Source: UBA1161 sp002311745 (GTDB lineage Bacteria; Planctomycetota; Phycisphaerae; Tepidisphaerales; Tepidisphaeraceae). From it: DNA of 11,727 nt. Positions within the stretch are counted from its first letter, which is position 1, and each line of letters starts with the position of its first letter. The notes under the pieces are model-generated. The model saw only the letters and a program-made list of their open reading frames with translations. It was not told where the DNA came from and did no database searches. The stretch lies in assembly GCA_050018415.1 (NCBI GenBank), contig JBEKAB010000051.1:1-11727 (forward strand), in the 5' to 3' direction. Below, in pieces: positions 7,701 through 11,727 of this stretch. The position numbers and the translations under genes were made by a program.

Positions 7701-8434
7701 AAAAAATGGCCCGCTTGGAAAAGCTCTCTCCCCCTCCGCCGGCCAATGCTCTGGCGCAGGGGATCATCCAGCGTTTTGAGCAGGCCTATCCGTTTGCCGC
7801 GTTCACGCAGCAGGCCGCCGCGATGGCCGTCACGGAATTGGCCAAGCACGCCGCCGACGCCGCCCCCGCCGGCCCAACCCCCGCGCAGCGCAAGCTCGAT
7901 CTGCCGCGGTTTTTCGTCGAATCGGCCTCGCCCAAGCCCACCGACATCGGCACCGCCACGCATCTGGTCCTGCAACACTGGGATTTTGCCGGGGACGCCG
8001 CCCCCATCGAGCGGCAAATCCAGCTCCTGGCGGATCGCAAGCTCATTTCCCGCGCCCAGGCCGCGATGGTGGATCGCCAGGCGATCGGCTTTCTTCTCGC
8101 CAGCGACGTGGGAAAAATGCTCGGCCGGCGGGGAAGCGAACTGATGCGCGAGGTCCCGTTCGTCGCTTGCAGCGACGAAGCCAGCCCCGGCTGCGTCCCC
8201 ATGGATCGCGTGATGATCCGCGGCCGGATCGACGTGCTCGCGCCGAGCGGCGACGGCATCACAATCGTGGATTACAAGACGGACAACATTGCCCCCGAGG
8301 CGTTGCCGCAGCGAGCCCGCAGTTACGATCAGCAGATGAAGTTCTATCGCCAGGCGATCGAGCAGGTGGCCGGCAAAAAGGTCACCGCCGTCCACCTGGT
8401 ATTCCTGTCCGCCCGAGCTATCGTCACGGTGTGA
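4766..8434 (+). CDS. addA: AddA subunit: UvrD-type helicase and RecB-family nuclease
   Basis: A 1222-residue protein of normal AddA length. It is the ATP-driven 3'-5' motor and nuclease of the AddAB end-resection complex. Superfamily 1 helicase motifs appear in order: Q-like motif WTDQQ (12-16), Walker A AAAGSGKT (30-37), LLVVTFTESAAAEM (motif Ia), STVHGFC (motif Ib), VLVDEYQD with D405/E406 (motif II), FCVGDVKQSIFRFR (motif III), DLRENFRSR (motif IV), RIMSIHRAKGLEFPVVF (motif V) and LLYVAMTRAKEHL (motif VI, R891). The C-terminal RecB-type nuclease is complete: GTATHLVLQH with H1066, RGRID with D1156, VDYK with D1169 and K1171, and Q-x3-Y with Q1190 and Y1194. It lacks the iron-sulfur cysteines, as expected for AddA. 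The GTG start at 4766 overlaps the addB end, so the two subunits are probably made from one transcript. The addB-addA order is the one found in Bacillus. Confidence 0.95.
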   Translation: MNTPETISAICWTDQQRKGIEAGGSVLVSAAAGSGKTTVLAERCAYLVCDADKPCGVDELLVVTFTESAAAEMKSRIQQALRRRIAQNPSDRLLRQSALVEHAQISTVHGFCARLLRQHFNLVGLDPNFNILDGDEAALLRREVVEDLFHQRYKQDRGGDFHRLIDAYGDGDDESLMEQVVATHQTLCSLADPQSWIARTLTEIRQAASQPLTSSQLGQQLIQQIKQTLSDLARQCDDAAAAIRPHKALASYVKHAQELKSIVGHWHGVLDREGLDLLIGEVGDLPSRPRLPAVPADTPGKEPAKAMLDSIKKQLDDALPRLLAFDSTQWQQGMAQVSPHAKAFLSLVSDFEQHYKQAKGSQRAVDFSDLERLTLRVLSDGQGSQLLPSRVARSLQDQFRYVLVDEYQDINEIQDAILTLVSRESAGSGREPNLFCVGDVKQSIFRFRLAEPRRFLQRLQRFSSPAKDAPGRVIDLRENFRSRAPLLEAINAIYERLMTRQAAEIEYDQSHRLRPGRPYPPAGSARCFAGAPIELHLLPADVDDPDQDMERAEYEAVLVAQRIRRLMGLDGSPPMHVIKPDAVGNPVAAPLGFGDIVILLRAMQYKADAFVDVLRAHGIPVHSEGGSGFFDSPEVRDALCLLQILDNQQQDIPLAAVLRSPLSGLPQPDDAMAAIRLAYRDGADPAEDIPFHEALRRYAVEKDDELSAWLRDFLARLADWRDQANKRPVAELLWRLYQDTGALAYYSGLDDGQQRVANLLYLHERAAQFGTFLRQGLYRFLDFISNLRQEKDLARPALAAEPQNVVRIMSIHRAKGLEFPVVFLADLGKRHNLKDLQGSILVDRQSGLGMKVTDQSRLIRYPSLASAVVENSLLRQTLAEEMRLLYVAMTRAKEHLILLGTATADQVDRWETQWRDRTGPLPADVVLAGSRSLDWLGPVAAMTASLKPPPLQVFRHDPAELQSWKNPRSQSAPWTDQQQKMARLEKLSPPPPANALAQGIIQRFEQAYPFAAFTQQAAAMAVTELAKHAADAAPAGPTPAQRKLDLPRFFVESASPKPTDIGTATHLVLQHWDFAGDAAPIERQIQLLADRKLISRAQAAMVDRQAIGFLLASDVGKMLGRRGSELMREVPFVACSDEASPGCVPMDRVMIRGRIDVLAPSGDGITIVDYKTDNIAPEALPQRARSYDQQMKFYRQAIEQVAGKKVTAVHLVFLSARAIVTV

Positions 8435-8457
8435 AGGCTTTTTGAACATTGCCAGCA

Positions 8458-8465
8458 GAGAAGGA
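8458..8465 (+). promoter_or_regulatory. Ribosome binding site deciding the oxidoreductase start
   Basis: GAGAAGGA ends 7 nt before the ATG at 8473, ideal spacing. This favours that ATG over the in-frame TTG at 8449, which lies upstream of this site. Confidence 0.8.
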
Positions 8466-8472
8466 AACCGCC

Positions 8473-9606
8473 ATGGCAGAATTATTTGAGCGCATTTCCA
8501 TTAGCAGCATGCCATTGCCCAACCGTTTCGTGCGGTCGGCCACCTGGGAGGGGCTGGCCGCGCCGGATGGATCGGTCACGCCCAAACTCATCGAGATGAT
8601 GGTCGAACTGGCCCGGGGCGAGGTGGGCCTCATCATCAGCGGCTACAGCTTCGTCAGCCCCGAGGGCCGCTCCAGTCCCGGCCAGCTCGCCATTGACGAC
8701 GACCGCTTCCTGCCCGGCCTTGCCGCGATGGTAGAGGCCGTCCACGCGGCCGGCGGCAAAATCGCTTCGCAGATCGTCCACGGCGGAAGGTTTGCCAACT
8801 TCGCCCTGACCAACTTGCCCCCCATCGGCCCCTCCGCCGCCGACGGCAATCCCGCCTGCCGGGCCATGACCAAGGACGATATCGCAACCATCGTGTCGGC
8901 CTTCGCCCAGGCGGCCGTGCGCGCCAAAAAAGCCGGCTTCGACGCCGTCCAACTCCACGCCGCCCACGGCTTTCTGCTCAGCCAGTTTCTCTCCCCCACC
9001 CTGAACCAGCGCCGGGATCAATACGGCGGCTCCCTGGAAAACCGCGCCCGCTTCTTGCTCGAGGTCGTCCGCGCCATCCGCCAGGCGACCGGTCCCGCCT
9101 ATCCGCTTCTGGTCAAACTCAACTCCGAGGATTTCCTCGACGGCGGCCTGACCCGCGAGGAGGCTGTGCAAGTTTCGCTCATGCTGGAGCGGGCCTCCAT
9201 CGACGGCATCGAGCTTTCCGGCGGAACCGCCGCCTCCCCGCAAAAGTTCCGCCCGACCCGCGCAGGAAAATCCAAGACCCCCGCCGCCGAAGTCTTCTAC
9301 CGCCAAGCCGCCGAGCTTTACAAGCAGAAGGTTCGATTGCCCCTGATGCTAGTCGGCGGCATCCGCTCCTTCGATACCGCCCAGCGCCTGGTTCAAGACG
9401 GCGTCGCCGACTTGATCTCCCTATGCCGTCCCCTGATTTGCGAGCCCGCCCTGATAAAGCGCTGGCACTTGGGCGATCAGCGCAAATCCGAGTGCGACTC
9501 CTGCAACAGTTGTTTCACCCCCGCCTCCGACGGCCGCGGCGTCTACTGCGTCACCCAGGAACTTAAGCGCATCAAAGCCGCCAAGCGGGCGAAGGCGACC
9601 GGTTGA
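8473..9606 (+). CDS. NADH:flavin oxidoreductase (old yellow enzyme family) with Cys cluster
   Basis: A 377-residue FMN-binding TIM-barrel enzyme of the old yellow enzyme family, which reduces activated C=C bonds or similar electrophiles using NAD(P)H; the physiological substrate is unknown. Seen: LPNRFVRSATWEG near the N-terminus, QIVHGGR, the substrate-binding pair in LHAAHGFLLSQFLSP (H162, H165), the family signature DQYGGSLENRARF, and the phosphate-binding end of the barrel VGGIRSFD...DLISLCRPLICEP. The C-terminus carries C341-x2-C344-x2-C347-x11-C359, similar in spacing to the [4Fe-4S] ligands of 2,4-dienoyl-CoA reductase-type members, yet the protein stops soon after and has no FAD/NAD(P) domain. 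Electrons would then have to come from a separate partner or directly from NAD(P)H at the FMN. The start is supported by a strong ribosome binding site. It follows addA by 38 nt and may be read from the same transcript without sharing its function. Confidence 0.9.
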   Translation: MAELFERISISSMPLPNRFVRSATWEGLAAPDGSVTPKLIEMMVELARGEVGLIISGYSFVSPEGRSSPGQLAIDDDRFLPGLAAMVEAVHAAGGKIASQIVHGGRFANFALTNLPPIGPSAADGNPACRAMTKDDIATIVSAFAQAAVRAKKAGFDAVQLHAAHGFLLSQFLSPTLNQRRDQYGGSLENRARFLLEVVRAIRQATGPAYPLLVKLNSEDFLDGGLTREEAVQVSLMLERASIDGIELSGGTAASPQKFRPTRAGKSKTPAAEVFYRQAAELYKQKVRLPLMLVGGIRSFDTAQRLVQDGVADLISLCRPLICEPALIKRWHLGDQRKSECDSCNSCFTPASDGRGVYCVTQELKRIKAAKRAKATG

Positions 9607-9656
9607 CCCGGAACTGGTGGGACACCCCTTCATGGCATCAAGTTAAGCTCAACTCC

Positions 9657-9701
9657 GCGCCACTGGCGCACCGACGAATATGATCGTCAACTTGGTGGCG
9701 C
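9657..9701. other. Intergenic two-tier inverted repeat
   Basis: GCGCCAC (9657-9663) pairs perfectly with GTGGCGC (9695-9701), and inside it GACGA (9673-9677) pairs with TCGTC (9684-9688) around the loop ATATGA. No T-run follows, so it is not a classical terminator. It could be a mRNA end stabiliser for the oxidoreductase transcript, a factor-dependent terminator region, or chance. Confidence 0.35.
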
Positions 9702-9748
9702 ACGAATCTCCCGTTAGCGGCTTCGGAGCGAGGACGCGCGGCAGTCGT

Positions 9749-9776
9749 TTGGTTGCTGTAAATTTCGCGGTATCAT
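9749..9776 (+). promoter_or_regulatory. Weak candidate promoter for the membrane zinc-ribbon gene
   Basis: TTGGTT (9749-9754) and TATCAT (9771-9776) are spaced 16 bp apart, with the -10 box ending 13 nt before the ATG at 9790. The match is modest. The gene needs its own promoter if the preceding transcript ends near 9657-9701, which makes the position plausible. Confidence 0.3.
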
Positions 9777-9789
9777 TCGTGGGTTTGCC

Positions 9790-10533
9790 ATGAACAACGA
9801 TCGCGGGACACGGTGGCCTTGGTGGTTGAGGGATCTTCTCATCCTTCTTCTGTTTTTTGGCAGCGTGGCGGTGGTCCGTGTGATATTGGGGCGCATTTTT
9901 CCAAAATTTACCGCAGATCTCATCTTTATACTGATTCTGGTCGTATGCTCAGTGGCCGTAGTGCTTCATAATTGGAATAAGCGCAGAAAGATTCATCACC
10001 GCGCCATCGATTCCACAACCGACCCCGCATTTGAAGCAGAGGCCCGTCGTCAGGGACGCCTGCTTTTACATCATCAACGACTCTACGTCCCCCTCATGCT
10101 TGCCATCGTACTATTTGCGACCGCCATCTTGCTCGCCTGCGTGTTGCTTGTGCCACTTAAACACCGCTATTTGTTGATGTGCCTCCTCCTCGGCGATTCG
10201 CTCGCACTTATCATAGGTTTCAATCAGTTGCTCGTTTATGCAGCACGGCGCGTTAGGCGATTTCTGGCCGTTCCCTGCCCGTCATGTGGCGGCACGGCGC
10301 GGTTCGAGACAGCGCCATTGCCGGATACGCACGTGTATCTCGTCTGTCCGCAATGCCATCAGCGCGCCGACACCGGGTTCGTTGTTCCCTATAACCCCCG
10401 CCTTGGCGGCAGGTTTTCGCTATACGATTGGAATGCCGACAAACAAGACGAACCCAAATCCTTCATAACCATCCACCTACGTCGGCCTTTTCAGAAAGGC
10501 CAGAGAAAAGAAGAAAAAAAGGCGAAGGGGTAG
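9790..10533 (+). CDS. Membrane protein with four helices and zinc-ribbon tail
   Basis: A 247-residue protein that I do not recognise as a named family. Visible layout: a short basic and Trp-rich N-terminus (RWPWWLR), hydrophobic helices at about 16-34, 42-61, 99-121 and 127-150, a soluble linker rich in charged residues between helices 2 and 3 (62-97), then a cytosol-type zinc ribbon with C163-x2-C166 (CPSC) and C186-x2-C189 (CPQC), and a strongly basic Lys-rich C-terminus. The zinc ribbon may stabilise the tail or bind nucleic acid or protein; no function can be assigned. Its base composition is clearly less GC-rich than addAB, which suggests a more recent arrival or relaxed selection. It stands alone between an intergenic hairpin and the RAYT repeat field. 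The ATG at 9790 is the first in frame after upstream non-coding sequence; no strong ribosome binding site is seen. Confidence 0.75.
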   Translation: MNNDRGTRWPWWLRDLLILLLFFGSVAVVRVILGRIFPKFTADLIFILILVVCSVAVVLHNWNKRRKIHHRAIDSTTDPAFEAEARRQGRLLLHHQRLYVPLMLAIVLFATAILLACVLLVPLKHRYLLMCLLLGDSLALIIGFNQLLVYAARRVRRFLAVPCPSCGGTARFETAPLPDTHVYLVCPQCHQRADTGFVVPYNPRLGGRFSLYDWNADKQDEPKSFITIHLRRPFQKGQRKEEKKAKG

Positions 10534-10543
10534 TGAGCGATAG

Positions 10544-10613
10544 GGCGCACTAAAGGGCGCACTAGGCGCACTAAAGGAGGGCGCACTAAAGGGGACGGGC
10601 GCACTAAAGGGGG
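10544..10613. repeat. Short degenerate repeats of the RAYT boundary
   Basis: Five irregular copies of GGCGCACTAAAG (starts near 10544, 10556, 10565, 10580 and 10598), with unit lengths varying from 9 to about 18 bp; the fourth continues into GGGGACG. They are fragments of the beginning of the 57-bp unit that follows, so they look like partial copies made by slippage or unequal exchange at that boundary. Confidence 0.85.
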
Positions 10614-10784
10614 GGCGCACTAAAGGGGACGTAGCTCTTTTCTGGCTCCCTCACGCCGCATCGGCGGGCGGGCGCACTAAAGGGGACGTAGCTCTTTTCT
10701 GGCTCCCTCACGCCGCATCGGCGGGCGGGCGCACTAAAGGGGACGTAGCTCTTTTCTGGCTCCCTCGCGCCGCATCGGCGGGCG
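10614..10784. repeat. Three tandem 57-bp REP-like units
   Basis: Three copies starting at 10614, 10671 and 10728. Each holds GGCGCACTAAAGGGGACGTAG, with the GTAG tetranucleotide, then a linker and the small perfect hairpin CGCCG-CAT-CGGCG. Copies 1 and 2 are identical; copy 3 differs by one base (CTCGCGCC instead of CTCACGCC). The third copy contains the stop codon and last 16 codons of the RAYT gene, so copies 1 and 2 are duplications of the gene's 3' end plus its downstream flank. The 57-bp length equals 19 codons. Confidence 0.95.
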
Positions 10785-11438
10785 CCCGCGGGGATGCATT
10801 GTCCAGTCCAGATTCAGCCGCTCGGCGGTCCGCAATGTCCACTTGGCGTCGCCGAAGGGGCGGCTGCGGCGGATGCATTGGCGGATCGCTTCCGTCTCGG
10901 CTGCCGTCTGCGGCTCATCCACCCACCGCGCCCAGTCCCGCGGGCGATCCACCGGCCAGGCCGCCAGGATCGACTTCAATTCGCTGGCTCCGTGCCGCCG
11001 CATCCACTCGCCGCCCCAGCGCCATCCCGCCGCCCGCTTCACCAGCTTCCCACGCAACGGATTGCGCTGCACGTAACGCAAGAGCGTCAGCAAATGCGCG
11101 TCCTCCTGCACCGGCAGCGACTTGAAACGCCCCTGATACAACGGACCCATTCCCAGGACTCGCCGATGCGTGATACTGCGCATCGCGTGCGTGTGCGTCA
11201 GCCACCGGAAAAACGCCGTGACCTGACCATCGCCGCTTGGGTAGACCACGAAATGCCAGTGGTTGGGCATCAGGCACCAGTCCAGGAGGTCGATGGGGTG
11301 ACGCCGATGGGCCTCCACAAGGATGCGCTCAAACGCCAGATAGTCGGCCTCCTTCTTGAACAGCCGCAACCGACCGGCCGCGCGGTTCCAAACGTGATAC
11401 ACATACCCCCCGGGGCATTGTCGGGCCACGCGCGGCAT
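10734..11438 (-). CDS. REP-associated tyrosine transposase (RAYT, Y1/HUH family)
   Basis: A 234-residue single-strand DNA transposase-like protein of the IS200-related Y1 family, RAYT branch, which acts on REP hairpins through an HUH nuclease centre and a 5'-phosphotyrosine intermediate. Seen: the RAYT-type N-terminus PGGYVYHVWNRAAGRLRLF (9-27), the HUH motif LMPNHWHFVV with H60 and H62, GPLYQGRFKSLPVQ (98-111), and the catalytic tyrosine Y122 in RYVQRNPLRG (121-130). The C-terminal part carries RRSRPFG, W-TLRTAERL and the usual RGRP end (217-220). The protein continues about 14 residues beyond RGRP, a tail encoded inside the third 57-bp repeat. The ATG at 11438 fits the family's conserved start; there is no Shine-Dalgarno, but a strong promoter lies directly upstream. 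It has all key residues and appears intact. Confidence 0.92.
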   Translation of the reverse strand: MPRVARQCPGGYVYHVWNRAAGRLRLFKKEADYLAFERILVEAHRRHPIDLLDWCLMPNHWHFVVYPSGDGQVTAFFRWLTHTHAMRSITHRRVLGMGPLYQGRFKSLPVQEDAHLLTLLRYVQRNPLRGKLVKRAAGWRWGGEWMRRHGASELKSILAAWPVDRPRDWARWVDEPQTAAETEAIRQCIRRSRPFGDAKWTLRTAERLNLDWTMHPRGRPPMRREGARKELRPL

Positions 11439-11444
11439 GGCGGC

Positions 11445-11473
11445 ATTATCGATCCCAAACCGACCCCTGTCAA
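11445..11473 (-). promoter_or_regulatory. Strong sigma-70-like promoter of the RAYT gene
   Basis: On the minus strand TTGACA (11473-11468) is a perfect -35 box, followed by a 17-bp spacer and GATAAT (11450-11445), five of six for -10. The -10 box ends only 6 nt before the ATG at 11438, so transcription is predicted to begin at or within a base or two of the start codon, giving a leaderless mRNA. Confidence 0.7.
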
Positions 11474-11481
11474 GCGTAAAT

Positions 11482-11563
11482 AGCTACGTCCCCTTAAATG
11501 CCCCTTAAATGCCCCCTTAAATGCCCCCTTAAATGCCCCCTTAAATGCCCCTTAAATGCCCCC
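11482..11563. repeat. RAYT upstream inverted motif and 11/12-bp tandem array
   Basis: The motif AGCTACGTCCCCTTAA (11482-11497) is the inverted partner of the motif at the other side of the RAYT gene. From 11490 its end is repeated as CCCCTTAAATG (11 bp) or CCCCCTTAAATG (12 bp): six units at 11490, 11501, 11512, 11524, 11536 and 11548, then a partial CCCCC. The units alternate 11, 11, 12, 12, 12, 11 bp, differing only in the length of the C run, typical of slippage. Confidence 0.93.
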
Positions 11564-11570
11564 GGCTGGT

Positions 11571-11610
11571 CCTACTCTTAATCTTAATCCTCTTCCTAAT
11601 CCTAATCTTA
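11571..11610. repeat. Low-complexity CTTAATC/CCTAATC stretch
   Basis: About 40 bp of imperfect six- to eight-base repeats of the type CTTAATC and CCTAATC, between the RAYT array and the transposase fragment. No gene or regulatory site is seen in it. Confidence 0.6.
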
Positions 11611-11628
11611 GAGCTTCTAAAAATGGCC
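11611..11628. repeat. Candidate terminal repeat of an IS5-like element
   Basis: GAGCTTCTAAAAATGGCC marks the switch from low-complexity flank to transposase coding sequence and overlaps the transposase stop codon, as IS ends often do. The other end of the element lies outside the window, so it cannot be confirmed as an inverted repeat. Confidence 0.3.
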
Positions 11629-11727
11629 TATTGAACTATGGAGGCGACGCCAGCACATCATCGCACAACCAATGGTCATGAATGCCTCGTGGATGTCGTC
11701 GCGTTTGTCGAAGCGCGTCCGCAGTCG
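11617..11727 (-). CDS. C-terminal end of an IS5-like transposase (partial)
   Basis: Reading from the right edge on the minus strand, 36 codons stay open to a TAG at 11619-11617. The peptide includes RLRTRFDKRDDIHEAFMTIG followed by CAMMCWRRL. The R-T-R-(F/Y)-(D/E)-K-R...(I/V)H.AF..(L/I)GCA..C pattern is the conserved C-terminal end of IS5-family DDE transposases, just after the catalytic Glu region. The 5' part, with most of the DDE centre, lies beyond the window, so whether the element is intact is unknown. The assignment rests on a short peptide. Confidence 0.6.
   Translation of the reverse strand, partial: RLRTRFDKRDDIHEAFMTIGCAMMCWRRLHSSIGHF

Larger units (their letters stand above)
10544..11563. 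mobile_element. RAYT transposase unit with REP-like flanking repeats
   Basis: A minus-strand RAYT gene bracketed by inverted copies of a 16-bp motif: TAAAGGGGACGTAGCT at 10735-10750 and its inverted partner at 11482-11497, matching at 15 of 16 positions. Both contain GTAG, the tetranucleotide that typically precedes REP hairpins recognised by RAYTs. Outside the motif lie tandem arrays on both sides (10544-10784 and 11490-11563). The limits given are those of the arrays; the exact mobile unit, if any, cannot be fixed without an empty site. Confidence 0.65.

Noticed and set aside
6155..8449. 764-codon open frame on the minus strand opposite addA
   Set aside because: It is a shadow of the GC-rich addA gene: low-complexity, Gly/Gln/Arg-rich translation with no recognisable domain, whereas the plus strand carries a complete motif set.
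8449..8472. TTG start for the flavin oxidoreductase
   Set aside because: A good ribosome binding site (8458-8465) lies downstream of this TTG and is properly spaced for the ATG at 8473.
10794..11483. 229-codon plus-strand open frame opposite the RAYT gene
   Set aside because: Antisense shadow; its translation has no domain, while the minus strand has the full HUH and tyrosine motifs.

Overview
The window is GC-rich bacterial DNA with one conserved, co-directional gene block between two repeat-dominated edges. No rRNA, tRNA or CRISPR array was seen. The gene set (addB-addA, a DUF456 membrane protein, an old-yellow-enzyme-type oxidoreductase, a DUF559 nuclease and a RAYT transposase) occurs in many phyla. 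The style of the RAYT and DUF559 proteins is compatible with a planctomycete-like or other GC-rich environmental Gram-negative genome, but that is a weak inference and nothing here fixes the taxon.

Left edge (1-742): six tandem copies of a 37-bp unit, cut by the window start, run into a short DUF559 (PD-(D/E)XK-type) endonuclease gene. The gene is bracketed by a 21-bp inverted repeat, and each arm sits next to a perfect 10-bp hairpin. The last codons of the gene are written in the right-hand repeat, so gene and repeats look like one unit.

Centre (743-9606, all +): a DUF456 membrane protein; addB and addA, which overlap by 14 nt and encode the two subunits of an AddAB helicase-nuclease for double-strand-break end resection; and an FMN-dependent NADH:flavin oxidoreductase with a C-terminal four-cysteine cluster. 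AddA has all the helicase and nuclease motifs I can check. AddB keeps its Walker A and its iron-sulfur cysteines but carries Arg where the catalytic Lys of the nuclease motif is expected, and Arg again where the conserved Gln is expected. This suggests a single-nuclease AddAB and is the most notable protein-level observation.

Right part (9607-11727): a visibly less GC-rich orphan gene for a four-helix membrane protein with a zinc-ribbon tail; then a RAYT (REP-associated HUH/Y1 transposase) on the minus strand, bracketed by inverted copies of a GTAG-containing 16-bp motif. That motif has expanded into a 57-bp, three-copy array on one side and short degenerate arrays on both sides. A strong sigma-70-like promoter sits so close to the RAYT start that the transcript may be leaderless. 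The last bases hold the C-terminal end of an IS5-like transposase on the minus strand.

Overall, a DNA-repair operon core lies between two different nuclease-plus-repeat units (DUF559 and RAYT). Both have their gene 3' end inside the repeat and a tandem array grown at their boundary.
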